Positions 24,947 to 32,376 of a stretch of DNA of 32,376 nucleotides are shown in pieces. Numbering within the stretch: the first letter of the stretch is position 1; the number at the start of each line of letters is the position of its first letter. The position numbers were made by a program, and so were the translations under genes. The DNA is from an uncultured Bacteroidota bacterium (lineage in GTDB: Bacteria > Bacteroidota > Bacteroidia > Chitinophagales > LD1): NCBI GenBank assembly GCA_903889265.1, contig CAISWS010000217.1, positions 1 to 32,376 on the forward strand, written 5' to 3'. Below the pieces are notes generated by a model that ran no database searches, had not been told where the DNA came from, and saw nothing but the letters and a program-made list of their open reading frames with translations.

Positions 24947-26464
24947 TTACTCCTCAATTTTTTCCGGCCTCATTTGCGGGAAGAATAATACCTCTTGTAT
25001 ACTTGCCTGGTTAGTCATTAACATAGCCAGGCGGTCAATACCGATACCTATACCTGATGTTGGCGGCATACCATATTCCAGGGCGCGTAAAAAGTCGTGG
25101 TCAATAAACATGGCCTCCTCGTCGCCGCGTTCCTGTAGTTTGGCTTGTTCTTCAAAACGGGCGCGCTGGTCAAGCGGGTCATTTAGCTCGGTGTAGGCGT
25201 TGGCAATTTCTTTGCCGTTTACCATTAACTCAAATCGTTCAACCAAACCGGCTTTGCTGCGGTGCTTTTTGGTAAGCGGGCTTAGTTCAACCGGGTAGTC
25301 AATTATAAAGGTTGGTTGTATAAAATTGCCTTCGCATTTGGCACCAAAAATTTCATCTACCAGCTTGCCTTTGCCCATGGTATTGTCGGTTTCTATATGC
25401 AGTTTTTTGCAAACATCCAGCAATTGCGCCTCGTCCATTTCGGAGATATCAAATCCTGTATGTTCTTTAATAGCATCGTAAATGGATACCCTGGCAAAGG
25501 GCGCTTTAAAATTGATGGTTTTATCGCCCAATATTACATCCGTTGTTCCGTGCAGGGCAATAGCAATCTGCTCTACCATTTTTTCAGTAAAGTCCATCAT
25601 CCAGAAATAATCTTTGTAAGCCACGTAGAACTCCAACACCGTAAATTCGGGGTTATGGGTACGGTCCATACCTTCGTTGCGGAAGTTGCGGCTGAATTCG
25701 TACACAAAATCGAAGCCGCCTACAATTAGTCTTTTCAGGTAAAGTTCATTGGCAATGCGCAAATAAAAGGGAACATCCAGCGCATTGTGATGGGTAATAA
25801 AAGGGCGTGCGGCAGCACCACCGGGTATATTTTGTAGTACCGGTGTGTCCACCTCCATAGCACCGTGATTATTCAGATAATCGCGGATTGTTTTTATCAT
25901 GGCCGTGCGCTTAATAAAAGTTTCGCGCACCTGTGGATTTACCACCAAGTCAACATAGCGTTGACGGTATCGTTGTTCAGGGTCGGTAAAAGCATCAAAG
26001 GTTTCGCCGTCTTTTTCTTTTACAACAGGTAGCGGCCTTAGTGCTTTAGATAATAACTGAAAGTGTTTTACGCGGATGCTGGTTTCGCCGGTTTTGGTAA
26101 TAAATACCTCACCTTTAACGCCAACGATATCGCCGATATCCAGGATGTGTTTTACTACTTTTTCGTACAGGGTTTTGTCTTCGCCAGGGCAAATGTTGTC
26201 AATACTCATGAACAGCTGAATCTTACCTTTTTCATCCTGTATTTTGGCGAAGGTGATTTTGCCTTTTGGGGTCAGGCTCATTACACGGCCGGCAATACTT
26301 ACATCCTGCAGGTTTTTGGCTACGTCATCGTACTCACTCAGGATTTGTTGCGAATTACAATTTACCTCGAACATAGGGGCGGGGTAAGCTTCAATGCCCA
26401 GTTCTTCCAGTTGCTTTAGCTTATCGCGCCGTATTAATTCCTGTTCGCTTAAATGACTACTCAT
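24947..26464 (-). CDS. lysS: Lysyl-tRNA synthetase, class II
   Basis: A 505-residue enzyme charging tRNA-Lys with lysine. An N-terminal OB-fold anticodon-binding domain lies at about 55-150 (VSIAGRVMSLTPKGKITFAK). The catalytic class II domain has motif 1 around GAMEVDTPVLQNIPGGAAARP, motif 2 RNFRNEGMDRTHNPEFT, and motif 3 GIGIGIDRLAML near the C-terminus. Length is that of typical bacterial LysRS. ATG 26464 (MSSHLSEQELIRRDKL) is chosen because the longer frame begins at a non-ATG and adds 34 residues that are not conserved in the family as I know it. TATTTTCG about 20 nt upstream is a possible -7 element. It is divergent from the outer-membrane-like gene and followed by a strong hairpin. Confidence 0.95.
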   Translation of the reverse strand: MSSHLSEQELIRRDKLKQLEELGIEAYPAPMFEVNCNSQQILSEYDDVAKNLQDVSIAGRVMSLTPKGKITFAKIQDEKGKIQLFMSIDNICPGEDKTLYEKVVKHILDIGDIVGVKGEVFITKTGETSIRVKHFQLLSKALRPLPVVKEKDGETFDAFTDPEQRYRQRYVDLVVNPQVRETFIKRTAMIKTIRDYLNNHGAMEVDTPVLQNIPGGAAARPFITHHNALDVPFYLRIANELYLKRLIVGGFDFVYEFSRNFRNEGMDRTHNPEFTVLEFYVAYKDYFWMMDFTEKMVEQIAIALHGTTDVILGDKTINFKAPFARVSIYDAIKEHTGFDISEMDEAQLLDVCKKLHIETDNTMGKGKLVDEIFGAKCEGNFIQPTFIIDYPVELSPLTKKHRSKAGLVERFELMVNGKEIANAYTELNDPLDQRARFEEQAKLQERGDEEAMFIDHDFLRALEYGMPPTSGIGIGIDRLAMLMTNQASIQEVLFFPQMRPEKIEE

Positions 26465-26642
26465 AAATAACTGATTTAGCCTGCGAAAATAAGACTCTGG
26501 CTTTATCGCGGAAGTATTTGGGGAATTATTTAGGCCTTTGTAAAAAGAATAAACTTTTAAAAGCACTATCTTGTTTTTGCATCAGGCTGTGACAGAGAGC
26601 CAATTGCCTGAAATGATTGCACATTGCCGAAATTGTGGTTAC

Positions 26643-27473
26643 ATGCTGTTTTTTAGTGTAAGATTTATTGGGACTCTTTTTCTCGCCTTAGGTGAAATAT
26701 TGCGTTGTTGCGCGCAGGATAATTACGAAATACAGGTATACGGGTCTGAAACGGTGCCCAACTATTCAACTATGTTTGAGTTGCATTCAAACGTAACGGT
26801 GTTTGGAATGAAGCAAAGCGTAAACGGGGTTGTTCTCAGCCAATACGCCTGGCATGAAACGTTGGAGATTACACAGGGTATTACACCCTGGTTTGAGATT
26901 GGTGGCTATTTATTTTTAAGCGGCAATAAAGGAGATTATTTATTGCACTGGGTAGGTGACCACATCAGGCCAAGGTTCAGGATACCTGAAAAATGGAACT
27001 GGCCGGTGGGGCTGAGCCTTTCCACTGAAGTGGGTTATCAGAGAAGAGAATATTGTGAAGATACCTGGACCCTTGAAATTCGTCCGATTATTGATAAAGA
27101 GTACAAGAATTTTTATGTTGCTTTTAATCCGGTAGTGGATTATTCTATTCAGGGCTTGAACCACGATGCGGGCCCGCAGTTTTCGCCGGATATTAAGATG
27201 AGCTATAAGTTTTTTAAAAAAGTGCAGGTTGAAGTTGGTTTTGAGTATTACGGAAGCATAGGCGCCTTTAAAAAAATTGACCCCTTGCCTCAACAGCAAC
27301 ATCAGATAGGACCGGTGGTTGATATTGATATTTCGCCGGTGTGGGAAATAAACGTGGGTTATATGTTTGGATTAACACCTGCAACCGACAAGGGTATTGT
27401 AAAGCTGATTTTGGGCAGAAGGGCTGATTGGAAAAAACATGCGAAAAAAGCTCCGCCTTCAACATTGCTTTAA
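26643..27473 (+). CDS. Outer-membrane beta-barrel-like protein, unknown
   Basis: A 276-residue protein with a hydrophobic signal peptide (MLFFSVRFIGTLFLALGEIL, ending CCAQ). The mature part consists of alternating amphipathic beta strands (VEVGFEYYGSIGAF, WEINVGYMFGL) with many Tyr/Trp residues, typical of outer-membrane porin-like or metal-resistance barrels. The start of the mature chain, NYEIQVYGSETVP, and phrases such as WVGDHIRPRFR and RPIIDKEY recur in proteins of other phyla that I recall only as hypothetical. The last residues are Lys/Ser/Pro rich and extend past the expected final strand. ATG 26643 gives the cleanest signal peptide; ATG 26610 is possible. The gene is convergent with the alpha/beta hydrolase, whose stop is 4 nt away. 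Confidence 0.7.
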   Translation: MLFFSVRFIGTLFLALGEILRCCAQDNYEIQVYGSETVPNYSTMFELHSNVTVFGMKQSVNGVVLSQYAWHETLEITQGITPWFEIGGYLFLSGNKGDYLLHWVGDHIRPRFRIPEKWNWPVGLSLSTEVGYQRREYCEDTWTLEIRPIIDKEYKNFYVAFNPVVDYSIQGLNHDAGPQFSPDIKMSYKFFKKVQVEVGFEYYGSIGAFKKIDPLPQQQHQIGPVVDIDISPVWEINVGYMFGLTPATDKGIVKLILGRRADWKKHAKKAPPSTLL

Positions 27474-27477
27474 AAGG

Positions 27478-28374
27478 CTAAACCATTTGCCTTTTTAAAA
27501 ATTCGCCTAGTTGAGCATTGGCTTTTTTTGCCACAGATAATACCAGCCAAAAGGCCTGAAATACATGGAACATTTCGGCATAAATGTCAATGCTTATGTC
27601 AACCCCTTCGGCTTTTGCTTTTTCAGCAAAACGGGTTGAATCATCCAATAGCATTTCCTCTTCGCCTACCTGAATGTAGATAGGGGGCAGGCCATGAAAG
27701 TCTCCGAATAGAGGTGATATGTATGGATTTTTAGGGTCCTGCTCGCCGGTGTAATGTTTGCTCCAAACCGGAAAGCCTTCGGCAACAAGCATCGGGTCAA
27801 TATCTTTTTTACTTACGTACGAATTGCCGCTAAAAGTATGATCAGTCCACGGCGAAAGGGCGATAGCGCATTTAGGCAAGGGTATGCCTTTATCGCGCAC
27901 ATACAGCAAAGTTGCCAGTGTAAGACCGCCACCAGCCGAGTCTCCACCAAAGGAAATCTCGTTAGGCGAATAACCGGTTTGCAGTAGCCAGTTGTAGGCG
28001 GATGTTGCATCTTCCACTGCCGCGGGAAATTTGTTTTCGGGCGATAACCGGTAATCAATCATTAAAGCTTTAATACCCGCACCTTTTATTATTTGCGAAA
28101 CTGTGGCGCGGTGTGTATTAATAGAGCCTGTAGCATAACCCCCTCCGTGAAAATAGAGCAACACTTTTTTTTCATCAGCACCTTCGGGCGTTATCCATTC
28201 CATCTTCATATCTCCCAAAGTGCATGGCTGATATTTAAATCCGGAGAGTGGTTTATTGAATCTTCCGGCAATTCTTTCGAACCCTCTGCGGGCAAAAAGA
28301 ATATCGTTAAAGTCGACCCGACCTTTAAGGCGCAACAATAAATTTTTGACGAAAAAAAGTCGGATGCCGGCCAT
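27478..28374 (-). CDS. Alpha/beta hydrolase of the hormone-sensitive-lipase type
   Basis: A 298-residue carboxylesterase/lipase. The oxyanion-hole HGGG lies at 76-79, the nucleophile Ser146 in GDSAGG, the acid Asp244 or 245 in EEEMLLDDS, and the catalytic His270 in MFHVFQ. This set marks family IV esterases acting on short- or medium-chain esters. There is no signal peptide, so it is cytosolic. ATG 28374 is chosen; a GTG at 28404 would overlap the upstream gene. The gap to the flavin reductase is 10 nt, so they are almost certainly co-transcribed. The substrate is unknown; its neighbourhood with fumarylacetoacetase hints at a catabolic role. Confidence 0.88.
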   Translation of the reverse strand: MAGIRLFFVKNLLLRLKGRVDFNDILFARRGFERIAGRFNKPLSGFKYQPCTLGDMKMEWITPEGADEKKVLLYFHGGGYATGSINTHRATVSQIIKGAGIKALMIDYRLSPENKFPAAVEDATSAYNWLLQTGYSPNEISFGGDSAGGGLTLATLLYVRDKGIPLPKCAIALSPWTDHTFSGNSYVSKKDIDPMLVAEGFPVWSKHYTGEQDPKNPYISPLFGDFHGLPPIYIQVGEEEMLLDDSTRFAEKAKAEGVDISIDIYAEMFHVFQAFWLVLSVAKKANAQLGEFLKRQMV

Positions 28375-28384
28375 GGGGTCTTGT

Positions 28385-29314
28385 TTATTGAATAAGCGAT
28401 TCACGGGTTAGTTCAACTATCATCAGTATTTTAAATGCAAACCAGATATTGCCCTGTTCAATTTCCTGTTTAGCAAGCAGGTGCATTTCTTTTTCGAAGT
28501 CTTCAAAATTGCTACCGTATTTATCAATCAGCAGCTTTATTTCTGGCACCGGACCCATTTCGAACAATTCTTTCTCCTCGGGTAACCGCTCACTTGTTGC
28601 AATTTGAGCAATATCGTTGCCAGAAAGATATTTTGATTTTCTGATGCCTTCAGGTAGTTCGTCAAAACCCAAGCCCAGATTATCTGCCATTCTGAACGCC
28701 GGGACTTCGAATATATTTTCTTCACCAATGCGGCACCAGTATTGCTTGCTCATCCGGGCAATGTAATTCATCTTCAAGGGGTCGATGCTCTTGTTGGCAT
28801 CCAGCACGTTTTCGTTAATATGCATCATCACCACTTCGCAAATTATCAGGTTGCCTGCACCGCCGCCCTGGCCGGTTTCTATCACCTGTTTTACCTTGCA
28901 CTCCATTTGCACGTTGGCTTCTGCTACCCGTGGTGGTTTTACTATTTCCGACGCCAGCGCTGTTAAGCCCGACTTGGTAAATTCGTTTACGCCTTTAGGA
29001 TACATGTTTGCGGCCAGGTTCATTTGGTACAGCATGTCATAATGAGCAATGTTTACTACGCACTCATCAACCTCAACTACATTATTGTGTGTGTTTTTGG
29101 TTTGCAGGGTTTTGCCGGAACGGGCGGGCGAAAATATAAGTGTGGGTGGATTAGAACCGAATACATTGAAGAAACTGAACGGGGCAAGGTTAACATTCCC
29201 TTCCTTATCTATGGTGCTTACAAAAGCAATGGGCCTTGGGGCAACCGCACTTAATAAATACTCGTGTAATTTTGAACCGGGTACTTCGCCGGGTTTAATT
29301 TTTAGCATGGACAT
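28385..29314 (-). CDS. Flavin reductase-like FMN-binding split-barrel protein
   Basis: A 309-residue protein. The N-terminal 200 or so residues form the flavin reductase-like split barrel (SAVAPRPIAFVSTIDKEGN, LAPFSFFNVFGSNPPTL, VNIAHYDML). Such proteins bind FMN and reduce flavin, often for a partner oxygenase. The remaining 100 residues are a helical extension (YLSGNDIAQIATSERLPEEK), common in the Bacteroidota members. Its start ATG 29314 overlaps the end of the HEPN gene by 20 nt, showing translational coupling. A second ATG at 29308 is possible. No oxygenase partner is within the window. Confidence 0.85.
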   Translation of the reverse strand: MSMLKIKPGEVPGSKLHEYLLSAVAPRPIAFVSTIDKEGNVNLAPFSFFNVFGSNPPTLIFSPARSGKTLQTKNTHNNVVEVDECVVNIAHYDMLYQMNLAANMYPKGVNEFTKSGLTALASEIVKPPRVAEANVQMECKVKQVIETGQGGGAGNLIICEVVMMHINENVLDANKSIDPLKMNYIARMSKQYWCRIGEENIFEVPAFRMADNLGLGFDELPEGIRKSKYLSGNDIAQIATSERLPEEKELFEMGPVPEIKLLIDKYGSNFEDFEKEMHLLAKQEIEQGNIWFAFKILMIVELTRESLIQ

Positions 29315-29681
29315 AAGTTTTCATGGCATCATAAAACTGACGGGCTAAAAGCAGTGCAACTTGCTTTTCGTCGGCGTACACCTGATGGTCAGGTTCGTAA
29401 TCACCTTTAATTCTCAGTTCTTCTACCCTTTGAGGGATTTTCTTGATTTCATCGTTAAAAATTCCTGTTTTAATGAAATGTTGATGGAATTGAACGTGAG
29501 CGCCCTGATGAGTTTTAACCATAATGTCCAGTGATTGTAATCCGGCCTGAAGGCTATTAAATATGGAATAATAGGATCTGTTTACGCTTCCTATGTAAAG
29601 GTGGGCATCATAAAGGACTTGTGCTTCGTTTATACATTCGTTAGCTCTGGCTATCAGTATTAAAACTTCTTCTTTCCCCAT
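29295..29681 (-). CDS. HEPN-domain protein, partner of the adjacent nucleotidyltransferase
   Basis: A 128-residue, all-helical HEPN-domain protein. The family pattern is visible: NRSYYSIFNSLQAGL at 34-48, the KTHQGAH loop at 56-62, HFIKTG at 68-73 and DYEPDHQVYADEKQVALLL at 94-112. The RNase motif of HEPN toxins (R, four to six residues, H) is not found, so an mRNA-cleaving toxin role is not supported by sequence. ATG 29681 follows the nucleotidyltransferase stop after one nucleotide, which is the classic MNT-HEPN arrangement. The longer frame from 29735 would overlap the neighbour and has no start support. The function may be substrate binding for the nucleotidyltransferase. Confidence 0.82.
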   Translation of the reverse strand: MGKEEVLILIARANECINEAQVLYDAHLYIGSVNRSYYSIFNSLQAGLQSLDIMVKTHQGAHVQFHQHFIKTGIFNDEIKKIPQRVEELRIKGDYEPDHQVYADEKQVALLLARQFYDAMKTYVHAKN

Positions 29682-29682
29682 T

Positions 29683-30003
29683 TTAGATTTCTTTGCCCTC
29701 TTTTCGTACCCAATATAATAACGGAGTTTTGGCATTATAAAATTTTTGGGCGGTCATGGGAAGACAATGTATTCTTAAATATGTATGTTCCCATAAATCA
29801 TAAACGAAATCGGCAATCTGATTTGATTCCTTTGCCGCGGGTAGAGTTTCATCGTTTAACACAACTAAAAAATCAAAATCAGAGTCTTCGCTAAAATCAC
29901 CCCGGGCCCTTGACCCGTACAAAACAATTTTGTCTACCCTTTCGCCAAAAATGTGGTGGATAGCATTTTTAAATTGAATGATTACATCGTTCTGATCAAG
30001 CAT
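29683..30003 (-). CDS. Minimal nucleotidyltransferase (MNT)
   Basis: A 106-residue protein of the polymerase-beta nucleotidyltransferase fold. The signature GSRARGDFSEDSDFDFLV is complete: Gly30-Ser31 and the metal-binding Asp42 and Asp44. The third acidic residue expected in a later strand is not evident (the strand reads YLRIHCLP), as in some family members. In MNT-HEPN systems this protein can attach nucleotides to its partner. It is encoded 17 nt after the small membrane protein gene and 1 nt before the HEPN gene. Confidence 0.85.
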   Translation of the reverse strand: MLDQNDVIIQFKNAIHHIFGERVDKIVLYGSRARGDFSEDSDFDFLVVLNDETLPAAKESNQIADFVYDLWEHTYLRIHCLPMTAQKFYNAKTPLLYWVRKEGKEI

Positions 30004-30020
30004 CAGACAAATTTAATAAA

Positions 30021-30299
30021 CTACTTGCTATTGATAAGCATGTAAATGATGGGGCCAAAAATGCCAAGTGTTTGTAAGGCTATTAGCGGATTTCTGAACT
30101 TCAGGTCTTTGTTGGTAATAATAAGCACATTGGTAATCATCATAATTACAAACCAAAAGGCAAGGGCAATTAGAAAGTAGGTTTCGCGGTTGGGTGCAGC
30201 GCCATGCTCAACGGCCATTCCCTGATAGGCTATTTCGAACATGGTACGGGCACCGGCGGCCATGGTAGCAATAATCAGAACAATGAGATAATATTGCAT
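30021..30299 (-). CDS. Small membrane protein, unknown
   Basis: A 92-residue protein with three hydrophobic segments: YYLIVLIIATMAAGA, YFLIALAFWFVIMMITNVLII and PLIALQTLGIFGPIIYMLI. The loops are short (MAVEHGAAPNRE and TNKDLKFRN). No family is recognised. It starts 9 nt after the fumarylacetoacetase stop, so it belongs to the same transcript. Confidence 0.7.
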   Translation of the reverse strand: MQYYLIVLIIATMAAGARTMFEIAYQGMAVEHGAAPNRETYFLIALAFWFVIMMITNVLIITNKDLKFRNPLIALQTLGIFGPIIYMLINSK

Positions 30300-30308
30300 G
30301 GTTGTATT

Positions 30309-31583
30309 TTATGGCAAAGCTGGTAAAATTTTACCACTGCATTCGCCAAATCCTATACGCACACCATTTTTTTCGCAATATCCTTTTATTACTACCGTAT
30401 CGTTATCTAAAATAAATCTTCTTTCAGTGCCATCCGGCATGGCAACCGGGTTTTTGCCTTGCCAGCTTATTTCAAGCATACTGCCGTAGCTATCAGGCGT
30501 TGGGCCGCTAATAGTTCCGCTGGCATACATATCGCCCACCTGAATGTTGCAACCGTTTACGGTGTGGTGCGCCAGTTGCTGGCACATGTTCCAATACATA
30601 TACTTGTAGTTGCTGTTGGAAACAGTTTTTGATGCGCCGGTGGCAGTAACTATATCTACCGTTAAGTGAATGTCGTAATTTTTAGGGCCTTCAAATTGAA
30701 GGTAGGGTAAAACAGCAGACTCCTGTTTGGGTGTTTCCACTTTAAAAGGTTCCAGCGCTTCTAATGTTACTATCCACGGTGAGCTGATAGAGCCAAAGTT
30801 TTTTGCCAGGAAAGGCCCTAGCGGAACATATTCCCATTTCTGCAGGTCACGGGCGCTCCAATCATTGAAAAGGACCAGTCCGAAAATGTGGTCTTCTGCT
30901 TGTGCGGTGCTGACCGAACTGCCTAACTCAGTTTCTTTTGAAACCACGAAGGCAATCTCCAGTTCAAAATCGAGCGATTTGGAAGGCCCGAAAGAAGGTG
31001 CAACGGCATCATCAGCTTTGGTTTGTCCTTTTGGTCGATGAATGGGGGTGCCCGAAATTACAATGGATGATGCCCGTCCGTGATATCCTACGGGCAAGTG
31101 CAGCCAGTTAGGCAGCAAAGCATTTTTAGGGTCGCGGAACATGGTGCCTACGTTAGTGGCGTGTTCCCGGCTTGAATAAAAATCGGTGTAATTGGGAATA
31201 TGAACCGGCAAAAGCATCTGGACTTCACTTTGTTTTACCAGTGCTTGTTTTTTTAACTCCGGCATGTCCTGCAGCTCGTTATTCTGCATATCTAAAAGGT
31301 CGGATAGCCTTTCGCGTACCGCATTTGTAACGGGCTTGCCTAAAGCAATAAAATCGTTTAACGTTTTTTGCGAGAGCACTTTTTTATTAAAACTGATTCC
31401 ATCCAATAAACCGGCCTGTGCAATGGCTGAAAGGTCCAGAATATATTCTCCTATTGCCACTCCGGCGCGAGGAGTTTTTTCAGCAGTTTTAAAAACGCCG
31501 AATGGCAGGTTCTGAATTGGAAAATCGCTGCCGGGTTTTACTTCAATCCACGATTTTAATTGCGGGTCATTGGCTCTGCTCAT
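30309..31583 (-). CDS. fahA: Fumarylacetoacetase
   Basis: A 424-residue enzyme that hydrolyses fumarylacetoacetate to fumarate and acetoacetate, the last step of tyrosine and homogentisate breakdown. The active-site residues align with mouse FAH at identical spacing: Asp134, His141 (DFYSSREHATNVG), Glu207 and Glu209 (DFELEIAF), Asp241 (FNDWSARDLQ) and Lys261 (FLAKNFGS). Glu371 (GSMLEISW) is also present, with a one-residue shift. An N-terminal SH3-like domain occupies about 1-120. ATG 31583 is chosen; the frame upstream to 31670 would overlap the preceding gene. It lies 49 nt after the 112-residue protein gene. No other tyrosine-degradation gene is in the window. Confidence 0.95.
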   Translation of the reverse strand: MSRANDPQLKSWIEVKPGSDFPIQNLPFGVFKTAEKTPRAGVAIGEYILDLSAIAQAGLLDGISFNKKVLSQKTLNDFIALGKPVTNAVRERLSDLLDMQNNELQDMPELKKQALVKQSEVQMLLPVHIPNYTDFYSSREHATNVGTMFRDPKNALLPNWLHLPVGYHGRASSIVISGTPIHRPKGQTKADDAVAPSFGPSKSLDFELEIAFVVSKETELGSSVSTAQAEDHIFGLVLFNDWSARDLQKWEYVPLGPFLAKNFGSISSPWIVTLEALEPFKVETPKQESAVLPYLQFEGPKNYDIHLTVDIVTATGASKTVSNSNYKYMYWNMCQQLAHHTVNGCNIQVGDMYASGTISGPTPDSYGSMLEISWQGKNPVAMPDGTERRFILDNDTVVIKGYCEKNGVRIGFGECSGKILPALP

Positions 31584-31632
31584 AATTGTTCCTGGGGTTA
31601 GATTCTGTATCCTTTTGGGTTTAAATTGTATT

Positions 31633-31971
31633 TCAAATATCGAAATTCCAATCGGTTTCATTTCCTTCAAATTCTTTGCGGAGTTTTACCTTTTGAACTT
31701 GCCGTTCAATTATCAAATCGGCAATGGTTGGCGCAAAGTTTTCGGGTAGGGTTTCTTTTAGCGTTGCGTGTAATTTTCTTTCATTCACGTCTATCCGGTA
31801 AAGCAACCACATTAACTTGTCCATGTTTTTTTCTGCCAGCTCTTCAATTCGTTCAATCAGTAGTTTTCTGAACGCGTTAAATTTTTCTTCCTCATTCGCT
31901 ACCGCAGGCAATAACTGTCCGTCAATTTCAAACGAGTCAAAAAGCTCCTGTTGTAAATCTTCGGTTTTCAT
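31633..31971 (-). CDS. Small conserved soluble protein, unknown
   Basis: A 112-residue acidic, helical protein (EEEKFNAFRKLLIERIEELAEKNMDKLMWLLYRIDVNE). It has no signal peptide, membrane segment or metal motif. I cannot assign a named family. Its start ATG overlaps the TGA of the DUF2400 gene (ATGA at 31971-31968), showing translational coupling. The downstream gene is fumarylacetoacetase. Confidence 0.75.
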   Translation of the reverse strand: MKTEDLQQELFDSFEIDGQLLPAVANEEEKFNAFRKLLIERIEELAEKNMDKLMWLLYRIDVNERKLHATLKETLPENFAPTIADLIIERQVQKVKLRKEFEGNETDWNFDI

Positions 31972-32376
31972 TTTTGCTTTTTAGTAAGTAAGTCAATATG
32001 GCCTTTATCCAATACTCCAATACCAAATAAGGCAAAGTCGTATTTAACCGGGTCGAGAGGATCGAAGGAGCGCAGATTTTCGGTTAGTTCCAAAACGGTT
32101 TGCCAGTCGGTTTGTTTTCTTTTAATTAAACCCAGTTTTCGGCCGACCCTATCTACATGCACATCCAACGGGCAAAGCAACTGGGCCGGTTTTATTTTTT
32201 CCCAGAGGCCAAAGTCAACCCCAACTTTATCTTTTCGTACCATCCACCTGAGGTACCTGTTTATACGCTTACATGTAGATTTGCGGACCGGGGTGGCGAT
32301 ATGCTTTTTTGTGCGTTGCGGCGCATCCTGTAATGAAAAAAAGAGGTCGTGAAATCCTGCCAGGCCGGTTTCAACC
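31968..32376 (-). CDS. DUF2400 (TIGR02757) family protein, C-terminal part (partial)
   Basis: The frame enters from the right edge and runs to TGA at 31968, giving 135 complete residues. It contains HIATPVRKSTCKRINRYLRW followed by MVRKDKVGVDFGLWEKI, then LLCPLDVHVDRVGRKLGL and YDFALFGIGVL. These match the C-terminal half of the TIGR02757/DUF2400 family, which I believe is structurally related to HhH-GPD DNA glycosylases (family knowledge, not visible here). The cysteine in the KRIN stretch and the LD-HVDR motif are family features. The real N-terminus is beyond the window. Confidence 0.85.
   Translation of the reverse strand, partial: VETGLAGFHDLFFSLQDAPQRTKKHIATPVRKSTCKRINRYLRWMVRKDKVGVDFGLWEKIKPAQLLCPLDVHVDRVGRKLGLIKRKQTDWQTVLELTENLRSFDPLDPVKYDFALFGIGVLDKGHIDLLTKKQK

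Noticed and set aside
26554-26563. Palindrome CTTTTAAAAG before the outer-membrane-like gene
   Set aside because: It is short and A/T rich, so it is expected by chance in such spacers.
29295-30003. Calling the MNT-HEPN pair a toxin-antitoxin system
   Set aside because: The HEPN protein lacks the RNase motif needed for the known toxins, so I describe the domains only.
1-32376. tRNA, rRNA, riboswitch, attachment site or insertion sequence
   Set aside because: I looked through the intergenic gaps on both strands and saw no cloverleaf, no known riboswitch core, no transposase frame with inverted repeats and no flanking duplication; a covariance-model search would be needed to exclude small RNAs.

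Overview
The window comes from a member of the Bacteroidota. The evidence is two secreted proteins with SprB-type repeats and a type IX secretion (T9SS) C-terminal signal, a DUF4412 protein, Bacteroidota-type promoters (TAnnTTTG and close variants 15-25 nt before several ATG codons), and weak or absent Shine-Dalgarno sequences. It looks chromosomal. I see no integrase, transposase, tRNA, rRNA, CRISPR array or replication origin.

Layout. 1-8300: the tail of an unidentified plus-strand gene, a strong terminator, then two tandem minus-strand paralogs that encode very large T9SS-exported PKD/SprB-repeat surface proteins; they differ mainly in repeat number. 8539-13731: two exported proteins with a collagen-like region and a self-cleaving endosialidase-type (peptidase S74) chaperone at the C-terminus, with a small Smr-domain protein on the opposite strand between them. 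13792-15113: a ferredoxin and a fatty-acid desaturase, convergent and sharing their stop codons. 15265-23494: an RlmL-type rRNA methyltransferase, a family-2 glycosyltransferase, a membrane-anchored patatin, a small exported protein, a beta-helix lipoprotein and an RlmD-type rRNA methyltransferase. 23589-27473: DUF4412 protein, small membrane protein, lysyl-tRNA synthetase and an outer-membrane-like protein. 27478-32376: a tightly packed minus-strand run with a DUF2400 protein, a small conserved protein, fumarylacetoacetase, a small membrane protein, a nucleotidyltransferase/HEPN pair, a flavin reductase-like protein and an alpha/beta hydrolase.

The left 14 kb is mainly devoted to the cell surface. 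The right end looks like a catabolic operon (fumarylacetoacetate hydrolysis, the last step of tyrosine breakdown) that has a MNT/HEPN pair inserted in it. The middle is housekeeping.

The least explained signal is a 39-nt element found twice in non-coding DNA (16459-16497 and 21999-22037). It has the same plan in both places: TTTAC, then four heptads ending in AAG, separated by exactly 1, 2 and 3 nucleotides. Many automatic start sites here are TTG or GTG codons upstream of a better ATG. I have moved those starts using signal peptides, paralog alignment and promoter position.
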